64,000 nucleotides of DNA from Membranihabitans maritimus (GTDB lineage Bacteria; Bacteroidota; Bacteroidia; Chitinophagales; Saprospiraceae): assembly GCF_021729145.1 (NCBI RefSeq), contig NZ_JAJSLW010000003.1, positions 1 through 64,000 of the forward strand, written 5' to 3'. Shown in pieces: positions 57,249-64,000 of this stretch (position 1 is the stretch's first letter; every line of letters begins with the position of its first letter). A model generated the notes under the pieces. It did no database searches. It saw only the letters and a program-made list of their open reading frames with translations, and was not told where the DNA came from. Position numbers and translations under genes: made by a program.

Positions 57249-57488
57249 TTTTTACATCACCTCAATGTATCAGCGATAAGTTCATTTCTAATGAATTACT
57301 CAATAATGATTATGGTATCTCTAAATACGTTATTTCCAATTATCTGGATGGATGCGTTCACAGTATACCAGAATGACTTTCGACATTTCCCCGACTTCTT
57401 TGATCTTCAAAATTTTCAAGATTTCTCTAAAGCCCGTTTGGTATTTCCCACATCCAGATCTGTTTTCATAATTCCAATTCCTGTTACC

Positions 57489-59066
57489 TCATTTTAGTTC
57501 CAACGGCTGTGCATTCCCATAATCCATACCCCGTATTTCTTCAAAAGCTTCAACCATTTCTTTCAGCTTTTGCGGATTTTCTTTTGCCTGATTATTTTGC
57601 TGATTTAAGTCTTCACTCAAATTATATAACTGGTATTCTTCTGCATTCCCCAACTCGATATTTACACTTGTATTTATGGGCCTTCCGCCATATGGGGGGA
57701 TCATAGCCCACTCCCCTTTCCTAAAAGCTGTTCGGGATGTCGCTTCAAGAACCAATTCTTCACGCCCTTGTTCAGATTTTCCCATCAGGACATCCAACAT
57801 ATTTTTGCTATCAAGTTTCCCCAGATTATCTTTACTACCTACAAGTGAAGCCAATGATGCAAAAATATCAATCTGGCTAACCATTGCATCAGAAACCAGG
57901 GGTTGAATTTCACCTTTCCAGTATACAATAAACGGAACTCTGGTACCTGCTTCAAATAAGCTATATTTTCCACCCCGAAATGGTCCCCATGGTGTATGGT
58001 CTCCCAATTTTTCTACCGCTTCGTCATAGTATCCGTCATTTAAAACCGGTCCATTATCACTCGATACGATTACCATAGTATTCTCTAAAATCCCTTCTTC
58101 CTCCAAGGTTTTCATAAACTCTCCAATACACCAATCAGCTTCTACAATAACATCTCCACGAGGTCCCATTCCACTGGCTCCTACGAATCTTGGGTGTGGT
58201 GTTCGGGGAACATGGGGTTGTTGCAAAGCATAGTAGAGGAAAAACGGATGATTTCGGTGAGAACGAACATATTCCTGGGCCTTCTTAAGAAAATGATCGG
58301 CCATATCTTCGTCTTTCCATTTTGCTGATTCCCCTCCTTTCATAAATCCAATCCGTGGAATTCCATTTACGATACTGTTATTGTGTCCATGATGCCATTT
58401 CATCTTAAGCATTTCGGGGTTATCTTTCCCTGTTGGCTCTCCCTCAAAATTTTCCCGATAACTTATTTCGATAGGGTCATTCGGATCCAGGTCATCAACG
58501 TTTCCATTTTCAATATACACAGTAGGGACACGATCTTGGGTAGCTGCCATTATATAGGAATATTCAAACCCAACTTCATTAGGCCCGGGCGAAATATGTT
58601 GATTCCAGTTTACATTTCCCATGCCCAATCCCAGGTGCCATTTGCCTACTATACCTGTGTGATAGCCCTGATTCCTTAACATTTTTGGAATAGTAGATTG
58701 TGCTGTATCAATTAGGAGTGGAGCAGTTCCAGGTAAAATTCGGGCATTTTCATTTCTCCATGGATACATCCCGGTTAATAATGCATAACGACTTGGTGTA
58801 CAGGTTGCAGAGGAAGCATAACCGGCTGTAAGTTTTACACCTCCATTGGCCAATTTATCTATATTAGGTGTTTCCAGACTCCCGGCATTATAAGCACCAA
58901 CATCTCCATACCCCAGATCATCAGCATAGATTATAACAATATTAGGACCAGCTTGGTCATTTTCACTACCACCCTCAGGGGATGAAGTATTCTGACAAGC
59001 TATCAGTACCCCAATAAAAAGAATAGGTAGCATACATGAATAAAAACGACTTATTTGCAAAATCAT
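57489..59066 (-). CDS. Arylsulfatase lipoprotein (S1 family)
   Basis: The 525-residue lipoprotein (LFIGVLIACQNTSS; a second ATG 11 codons in is also possible) has metal ligands in IIYADDLGYGDVGAYN. The formylglycine site is CTPSR in TCTPSRYALLTGMYPWR. VGKWHLGLGMGNV, VSSDNGPVLNDGYYDE and YSLFEAGTRVPF complete the site. It is an arylsulfatase A-like enzyme, close in form to the sulfatase at 32818-34386. A Gfo/Idh/MocA gene lies upstream on the same strand after a 168-base gap, so the two may be related in function. Confidence 0.93.
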   Translation of the reverse strand: MILQISRFYSCMLPILFIGVLIACQNTSSPEGGSENDQAGPNIVIIYADDLGYGDVGAYNAGSLETPNIDKLANGGVKLTAGYASSATCTPSRYALLTGMYPWRNENARILPGTAPLLIDTAQSTIPKMLRNQGYHTGIVGKWHLGLGMGNVNWNQHISPGPNEVGFEYSYIMAATQDRVPTVYIENGNVDDLDPNDPIEISYRENFEGEPTGKDNPEMLKMKWHHGHNNSIVNGIPRIGFMKGGESAKWKDEDMADHFLKKAQEYVRSHRNHPFFLYYALQQPHVPRTPHPRFVGASGMGPRGDVIVEADWCIGEFMKTLEEEGILENTMVIVSSDNGPVLNDGYYDEAVEKLGDHTPWGPFRGGKYSLFEAGTRVPFIVYWKGEIQPLVSDAMVSQIDIFASLASLVGSKDNLGKLDSKNMLDVLMGKSEQGREELVLEATSRTAFRKGEWAMIPPYGGRPINTSVNIELGNAEEYQLYNLSEDLNQQNNQAKENPQKLKEMVEAFEEIRGMDYGNAQPLELK

Positions 59067-59234
59067 GTGAAAATTTTAGTTGTGAAAATTTTAAGATTTA
59101 TTCGGCGAATTAATTTACATTCCGTTCAAATAACAATTGAATGACCAATTTACAAAATTATTAATATCGAATCTTTCTCTTGATTAATCTGATTTATACC
59201 CAACAAAACCTTATCTCCTTCATAAACAATATGA

Positions 59235-60416
59235 TTAATCCCAATTTTCCAGGGGAGCTCCCCTAAAATCCAGGGGGAATGTTACTTCTTTTTGCTGGAC
59301 ATGGGAAAGCATCACAGCAGTAATCATTTCTACAGTAAGAGCACCTTCCCTAAAATCACAAACCGGAGGTTGATCTTTTTCCATTGCACGAACTAAATCC
59401 CTGGCAGGTAAAAAGTGTTCATATACTTTTTTATGCAGGTTTTCAATTGGTTCGGGAAGGCTAATTCCTGCCGAAGAAATGGGAACCCATTTACTATTAA
59501 CTATGGTATCAAAAGGATTCCCCTCTTTATAATAAGCCAGTGGTGTCTTGTCACAACACAAATCGATCACCCCTTTACTACCTAAAATTTGCAAACCAAA
59601 GCCCTTATTGGCTGTTCCATCATTGGCTATCGAATCAAAGTACCCTATAATTCCTGACTCGAATAAAAAGCGTGCGTGTAATTCATTACCTGCCATTAAA
59701 CCGAGTCCTTCCGCTCCTAATAAAACATCTTTTTCCGCAACAGGTCTTCCACTTTTAAGAAGTTGTGCTGAACAAGAAATAGGAGGTCCGCTCAAATATG
59801 TTATTAAGTTTAATACATGAGAGCCCAGAACCCACAGGTCTTCCAATCCCCCTCGGTGGTCCCCTTTACCCTTACCGCGAATTTCCAGTATTTGACCCAC
59901 TGCGCCTTCGTTAATAAGTCTGCGTATAGTGGGTAAAGTCGGATGGTAACGATTTCTATGTGCAATTGCTATTTTGACCTGTGATTTTTGAGAAGCTGCT
60001 AAAACTTCATCACATTCGGCAGGTGTTCGAAGAAATGGTTTCTCCACGTAAATTCCCCTGACCCCTGAATTAATAGCCGATAGGATCATGTCCTTGTGTT
60101 GGTCCACATGACGGGGACAAACCGCCACTATACCCGGACGAAGTTCAGTAAGCATTTTTTGGTAGTCTGTATACCCCATAGAATCCGGAAGACCCAATCT
60201 TTTTAGTGATTTTGGTAAACCTTTAGGGTTACTATCTGATACTCCCACAATTTGGGTATTATCCAGATATTTCCAAATTTCATCTATACCGTGTCCAAAA
60301 TCTCCTCTTCCAGTATGCCCAATGACTGCTACATCCCATCGTTTAGAGTTTGGAATCGGGATATTCAAAAGCGCTCCGGAAGTCGCTAGTGCTGAAACAA
60401 AACTTCTTCGGTCCAT
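59235..60416 (-). CDS. Gfo/Idh/MocA family oxidoreductase
   Basis: The 393-residue protein begins MDRRSFVSALATSG, a twin-arginine-like start followed by a weak hydrophobic stretch, so Tat export is possible. The Rossmann part is WDVAVIGHTGRGDFGHG, and the EKP motif is in GIYVEKPFLRTP. The C-terminal domain has AIAHRNRYHPTLPTIRRL and GKGDHRGGLEDLWVLGSH. It should bind NAD(P) and act on a sugar or sugar acid. The upstream region holds a wrecked SusD gene and, beyond it, an isomerase and GntP permease, so it probably belongs to the same sugar-acid or sugar pathway. Confidence 0.9.
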   Translation of the reverse strand: MDRRSFVSALATSGALLNIPIPNSKRWDVAVIGHTGRGDFGHGIDEIWKYLDNTQIVGVSDSNPKGLPKSLKRLGLPDSMGYTDYQKMLTELRPGIVAVCPRHVDQHKDMILSAINSGVRGIYVEKPFLRTPAECDEVLAASQKSQVKIAIAHRNRYHPTLPTIRRLINEGAVGQILEIRGKGKGDHRGGLEDLWVLGSHVLNLITYLSGPPISCSAQLLKSGRPVAEKDVLLGAEGLGLMAGNELHARFLFESGIIGYFDSIANDGTANKGFGLQILGSKGVIDLCCDKTPLAYYKEGNPFDTIVNSKWVPISSAGISLPEPIENLHKKVYEHFLPARDLVRAMEKDQPPVCDFREGALTVEMITAVMLSHVQQKEVTFPLDFRGAPLENWD

Positions 60417-60523
60417 TAAATTATACCTTAATTACTCAATAATTTTTTAATATTAAGCAAAAAAAGGGAGCTGATAATAATCAACTCCCCTTATTTATCT
60501 AACCCTGTATTATTTCCAATTTA

Positions 60524-61157
60524 TCAGTATCCCGGATTCTGCCTTAAATCAGACTTTACTCTTAAACTATTTTCATGAAAAGGGCACCTGTAATTTTCCC
60601 CCTCAAAAGATCGATCTTTAATCCTCATAGGAACCAATTCACCATTAACCTCTCGAGTATGACCAAGAGCAGGCTGATTTAAAACTTCATCTGCAGTTCC
60701 TCAGCGGATAATATCATCATAGCGAAGTCCTTCTCCTGCCAATTCAATTCTTCTTTCGTTCCGGAAAAGTTCAATACAATCTTGCTGCGTATAAGCACGG
60801 TATTTGGTTAATATCACATCAGCCTGTGCCATATCCAATCCCGCTTTTCCCCGGATTTGATTAATATAGTTCAACGTCAAATCATCGACATGGTCCATCA
60901 TTATTTTGGCTTCTGCATACGTAAGCAATACGTCTGCATAGCGGAGCAAACCATACTCCGTATTTCCAACACTTTTGAAGGAATCTGCTTCATCAACAAA
61001 CCTTTTGAACCAATAGCCTGAACTACTGGCCCTTTCCAGTTCATGATACATTGGAATATTTACAATGAAAATATTCCAATGTATCACCGTAGAATAAATC
61101 TCCCTGCCTTATTATCCTGGCGTCATATCTGGGTTCTCTGTTTAAACTTCCACACCC
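60524..61157 (-). pseudogene. Wrecked SusD-family gene (C-terminal remnant)
   Basis: The C-terminal part of a SusD protein can be read in two frames. Upstream, frame A reads LNREPRYDARIIRQGDLFYG. Downstream, frame B reads ASSSGYWFKRFVDEADSFKS, then GLLRYADVLLTYAEAKI, ELFRNERRIELAGEGLRYDD and, after a TGA at 60701-60703 that replaces Trp, GTADEVLNQPAL to RQNPGY. The N-terminal half and signal are absent; the remnant begins at the stop of the isomerase gene. The frame switch coincides with a perfect inverted repeat. No partner susC remains. It records the loss of a second SusCD system. Confidence 0.85.
61045..61085. repeat. Perfect 17-bp inverted repeat inside the SusD remnant
   Basis: The arms GATACATTGGAATATTT (61045-61061) and AAATATTCCAATGTATC (61069-61085) are perfect complements around the 7-base loop ACAATGA. 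The repeat sits exactly where the SusD frame switches, in a gene that would not normally hold a palindrome. It looks like a templated inverted duplication arising during replication. Confidence 0.9.
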
Positions 61158-62024
61158 TTACCGTTCTTTAATCCGTCGACGGATATAATCCACGGCATAC
61201 TTCACATCCTCTAAGTTATTCTCCCAATCGTGTTCACATTCTATATATATCGGACCAGAAAATCCCTGCCGATGCAATTCTTCCATCACTGCTTCGTAGT
61301 CAATCACTCCAGTGCTCAATTTCACATCATTGGCATCAATGTTTCCAAATTCATCAAGATCCTTTGCATGAATACTAATTAGATATCCTTCCAACTTATT
61401 CAGACAGTGTACAAGATCCAATCCACTCCGCACCCAATGTCCCAAATCTCCACATGCACCAAAGTTGGGATGTCCATCAATGGCTGCCAATACAGAATCA
61501 GGATGCCAAAAAATGCTCTTCCCCCGGGCATGTTCGTGAATAGCCAATTTCATCCCATATTGCCCGGCCAACTCATCAATACCGTCCCATAATTCAGGCC
61601 TTGGTTCCCCAACCAGAAAATGTAGTCCTAATTGTTGGCCCTTTTTAAATTGTTGCTCCCAATCTTCCAGGGTCTCTCCTCCGGCATACATAGACTTCAT
61701 TTCCATACCTGCATCTTGCACCTTCTTCTTTAATTCCAATATTTCAGGTTCCGTCAAATCCGGTATCCTTTTATCTCCAAATTCTCCCCCTAACCTGTGA
61801 AAAAAGAACCCCTCCACTATACTAGAACCAGATTGCTTTGACTTTTCTAAGGCCTCTGGAAACGCAAAACGGTTGAAGGAGTATAAGGCTACCCCCACAG
61901 AAATGTCGAATTCTTTTTGCATCCCGGATTCAATTTGGGTAGAATTAGATTTGGTGGAATTGCTGCACGATAAAAATATAAATCCTATGGTGATAACACT
62001 ATATATTCCTAAATACTTAATCAT
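61158..62024 (-). CDS. TIM-barrel sugar isomerase/epimerase lipoprotein
   Basis: I use the ATG at 62024 (MIKYLGIYSVITIGFIFLSC) because it opens a lipoprotein signal; the frame continues to 62048. The mature protein belongs to the xylose-isomerase-like TIM-barrel family (sugar phosphate isomerase/epimerase). Metal-binding positions are in AIHEHARGKSIFWHPDS, GACGDLGHWVRSG, ISIHAKDLDEFG and YIECEHDWENN. It would act on a periplasmic sugar or keto-sugar, unusual for this fold but common in Bacteroidota gene clusters with Gfo/Idh/MocA oxidoreductases. It is 33 bases downstream of GntP and the SusD remnant begins directly after its stop. Confidence 0.88.
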   Translation of the reverse strand: MIKYLGIYSVITIGFIFLSCSNSTKSNSTQIESGMQKEFDISVGVALYSFNRFAFPEALEKSKQSGSSIVEGFFFHRLGGEFGDKRIPDLTEPEILELKKKVQDAGMEMKSMYAGGETLEDWEQQFKKGQQLGLHFLVGEPRPELWDGIDELAGQYGMKLAIHEHARGKSIFWHPDSVLAAIDGHPNFGACGDLGHWVRSGLDLVHCLNKLEGYLISIHAKDLDEFGNIDANDVKLSTGVIDYEAVMEELHRQGFSGPIYIECEHDWENNLEDVKYAVDYIRRRIKER

Positions 62025-62057
62025 ATTAATCAAATTTAATTCGTTCAATCCATTTTT

Positions 62058-63452
62058 TTATACCAACCCGGTACTATAATATAATCCAATCACTACAAAC
62101 ACGATCAAAACCTTTAGAATAGTGAGAAAGAAAATATCCTTATAGGACTCTCTGTGAGTTAAACCCGTAACTGCTAATAGAGTAATTACAGCTCCGTTAT
62201 GTGGCAAGGTATCCATCCCTCCACTGGCCATTGAAGCCACCCTGTGAAATACTTCAAGTGGAATATTAGCCTGATCCGCCAGTCTAATATAATGGTCACT
62301 CATTGAAGCCAACGCTATGCTCAGCCCACCAGATGCAGACCCAGTAATACCAGCCAAAGTCGTAGTAGTCACCGCTTCATTTATTAATGGATCCTTAAAA
62401 AGTTGTCCCAAACCAGAACTAACCGATTTAAATGCAGGAAGGGAAGCAATCACTGCGCCAAAACCATATTCCGAAGCCGTATTGAGGGTAGCTAATAAAG
62501 CACCTCCGACTGAGGCACTCAAGCCCGAATTGAAGTGGGTTTTCACTTTATTGAATGAAAATATTATCACTACCAATATCCCAATAATTAACCCTCCGGA
62601 AACAGCCCATATAGCCGATATTGATGAGACCTCAATGGAGTGGACATTGTCAATTCCAATACGTGAAAAATCGATGGTATCAGGATAATAGCTGTCGAAT
62701 AATAAGCCCAGTAATTTATTAAATGAGCCAACACAAATCAAAGGTAACACTGCTATATACAAAGGCGGAATGGAATGTATTGACCTTTGCTCAGGCTCAT
62801 TTTTATGATTGGTCCCATACCCTTCACTTCTCTGAAATGCCTTGGTTTTTTGACGATTTAAATAATACATACCAATCAGGAATGTCAATATCCCGCCCAT
62901 CAACCCCAACACAGGAGCAGCCCATGCATCTGTATTAAAAAACGCAGTAGGAATGATATTTTGAATCTGGGGCGTACCCGGGAAAGAGTCCATTGTAAAT
63001 GTAAAGGCACCTAAAGCAATCGCTCCTGGAATCAACCGCTTAGGGATATTAGCACTTTTAAAAAGATCCGAGGCAAACGGGTATAGCGCAAATACAACAA
63101 CAAATAACGATACACCTCCATATGTCAAAATAGCTCCCACCAAGACAATTGACAATATCGAGTGATCTGGTCCCAACCAGCGAATAATCGTCTGAGTAAT
63201 TGACTGAGCATACCCCGACAATTCAATGAGTTTGCCAAAAATAGCTCCCAACAAAAAAACCGGTAAATAAAGTCGGACAAACCCGGCAAGTCGCTCCATA
63301 AAGATTCCTGAGAAAAAGGCCGGTATCCACTCTGGATTATAAAACAATACCCCTAACATGGCAGCAATAGGAGCAAATACGATAACACTGGCCCCGCGAT
63401 ACGCTATGATCATAAGAAAAATAAGAGGTACCAGTATTAAAACTACATCCAT
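62058..63452 (-). CDS. GntP-family permease
   Basis: The 464-residue membrane protein has about 12 hydrophobic segments. GntP/Ito-type sequence is present throughout: VPLIFLMIIAYRGASVIVF, GGVSLFVVVFALYPFASDLF, TFTMDSFPGTPQIQNIIPTA and ASGGMDTLPHNGAVITLLAV. It imports gluconate-like sugar acids or related hydroxy acids with protons. It lies immediately upstream of the isomerase, indicating a sugar-acid route. The specific substrate is unknown. Confidence 0.92.
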   Translation of the reverse strand: MDVVLILVPLIFLMIIAYRGASVIVFAPIAAMLGVLFYNPEWIPAFFSGIFMERLAGFVRLYLPVFLLGAIFGKLIELSGYAQSITQTIIRWLGPDHSILSIVLVGAILTYGGVSLFVVVFALYPFASDLFKSANIPKRLIPGAIALGAFTFTMDSFPGTPQIQNIIPTAFFNTDAWAAPVLGLMGGILTFLIGMYYLNRQKTKAFQRSEGYGTNHKNEPEQRSIHSIPPLYIAVLPLICVGSFNKLLGLLFDSYYPDTIDFSRIGIDNVHSIEVSSISAIWAVSGGLIIGILVVIIFSFNKVKTHFNSGLSASVGGALLATLNTASEYGFGAVIASLPAFKSVSSGLGQLFKDPLINEAVTTTTLAGITGSASGGLSIALASMSDHYIRLADQANIPLEVFHRVASMASGGMDTLPHNGAVITLLAVTGLTHRESYKDIFFLTILKVLIVFVVIGLYYSTGLV

Positions 63453-63514
63453 CTATTATTACTAATAATTTACAAAGGATTAAAATGCAATAAAGTCTAT
63501 TTAAGTCGTATGAG

Positions 63515-64000
63515 TTATTTTTTTGGCCTAAATGTTATTTTTCGAAGATCCAGTAATGCACCTCCTTTAAATTCCTTAGCTGGCCTGAATACCACTTTTT
63601 GATAGCCTTTTTCCAATTCTAACTCTCCAATCTCCATCTTGCGGAATGTTTCCCAGGATCCAGTCTTTTTGACAGCTCCTTCTACTTCGTCAGTTTCAGT
63701 CTCCAATATAAAATTTTTTCCTGACTCTTCATCCGACACTGACCATTCCATCTCTACTGCGTATTTTCCTGGCATGGACACATCCATTTCCCATTCAACA
63801 TAGTCCTTTCCTGTAAACCACCCAAAAGCCTCCCACTCAGGCATATATTCTATTTCAGGTCCAATCCCTCTTCCATTTATTGCCCGCAACTCAATAGGTT
63901 CATTACTGGAAGAATATGTTATTTGTGGAATATTAATGCTTCCCAACATTTCATCTCTCTTTTCTTTGACATATTGTCCGACTGTCCCTACGGGTGCAAT
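63515..64000 (-). CDS. C-terminal part of a larger protein (truncated by the window end)
   Basis: The frame is open to the end of the window at 64000 (162 codons seen, including the stop), so an ATG at 63949 is probably only internal. The visible part reads like a carbohydrate-binding beta sandwich: IELRAINGRGIGPEIEY, YVEWEMDVSMPGKYAVEMEW and YQKVVFRPAKEFKGGALLDL. Such tails are found on secreted glycan-active enzymes. I cannot say what the catalytic part is. It lies 62 bases before the GntP permease on the same strand. Confidence 0.6.
   Translation of the reverse strand: MAPVGTVGQYVKEKRDEMLGSINIPQITYSSSNEPIELRAINGRGIGPEIEYMPEWEAFGWFTGKDYVEWEMDVSMPGKYAVEMEWSVSDEESGKNFILETETDEVEGAVKKTGSWETFRKMEIGELELEKGYQKVVFRPAKEFKGGALLDLRKITFRPKK

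Noticed and set aside
57249..57488. Broken frame MKTDLDVGNTKRALEKS upstream of the VapC relic
   Set aside because: It is short, interrupted by several stops and matches no family I recognise, so it is not reported as a feature.
60701..61087. Apparent 128-residue SusD-like gene
   Set aside because: It is only the middle portion of a SusD remnant; the match continues past the TGA at 60701 and, in another frame, upstream of 61087, so it is part of a pseudogene and not a small gene.
1..64000. CRISPR arrays, tRNA or rRNA genes, insertion sequences, integrases
   Set aside because: No regular spaced repeats, cloverleaf-like sequences, transposase motifs or terminal repeats were noticed on either strand.
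1..64000. Formylglycine-generating enzyme for the sulfatases
   Set aside because: No protein here shows the FGE/sulfatase-modifying factor or anSME radical-SAM motifs; it must be encoded elsewhere.

Overview
The window looks like an AT-rich chromosomal segment of a marine or polysaccharide-degrading Bacteroidota. The signs are a SusC/SusD pair with STN and FecR/ECF-sigma control, a giant secreted protein with a type IX secretion (T9SS) C-terminal sorting domain, many Bacteroidota lipoprotein signals, and TAnnTTTG-type promoter boxes. No rRNA, tRNA, CRISPR array, transposase or integrase was seen.

Layout. (1) 1-1.7 kb: a small hypothetical gene, a thioredoxin-fold mini-protein and a MarR regulator with a four-Cys tail. 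(2) 1.7-10.1 kb, minus strand: a DUF1501 protein and its PSD1-type cytochrome partner (DUF1549/DUF1553), a Tat-exported Gfo/Idh/MocA oxidoreductase and a sulfatase with a PA14-like tail. (3) 10.3-24.5 kb: a tight minus-strand polysaccharide utilization operon, FecR anti-sigma - SusC - SusD - three sulfatases - BNR beta-propeller - sulfatase - short hypothetical, with the ECF sigma gene divergent. (4) 25-27.6 kb: a second copy of the BNR gene, broken by one in-frame stop, downstream of another sulfatase. (5) 27.7-32 kb: a large outer-membrane barrel-like protein overlapping a lipid A-type acyltransferase. (6) 32.1-36.3 kb: a decayed RelE/ParE toxin beside an intact antitoxin-like gene, a sulfatase and a Fic protein whose promoter carries repeated GTGAAAAACC boxes. 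(7) 36.3-43.8 kb: a second DUF1501/PSD1 module with a membrane cytochrome-LRR protein and a divergent membrane-anchored OmpR-type winged-helix regulator. (8) 44.5-52.3 kb: a 2613-residue T9SS cargo protein. (9) 52.4-59 kb: three sulfatases separated by decayed toxin-antitoxin genes (PIN, RelE/HigB-like, XRE, VapC). (10) 59.2-64 kb: Gfo/Idh/MocA oxidoreductase, a wrecked SusD fragment with a perfect 17-bp inverted repeat, a lipoprotein TIM-barrel isomerase, a GntP permease and the 3' end of a further gene.

How it fits together (inference): SusCD imports oligosaccharides of a sulfated glycan. Ten cysteine-type sulfatases, including iduronate-2-sulfatase-like and heparan N-sulfatase-like members, strip sulfate in the periplasm or at the cell surface. 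The isomerase, the two oxidoreductases and GntP handle released sugars or sugar acids. No recognisable glycoside hydrolase or polysaccharide lyase is present, so the BNR propeller protein and the DUF1501/PSD1 haem modules are the best candidates for uncharacterised carbohydrate-active functions. No formylglycine-generating enzyme, which all ten sulfatases would need, lies in the window.
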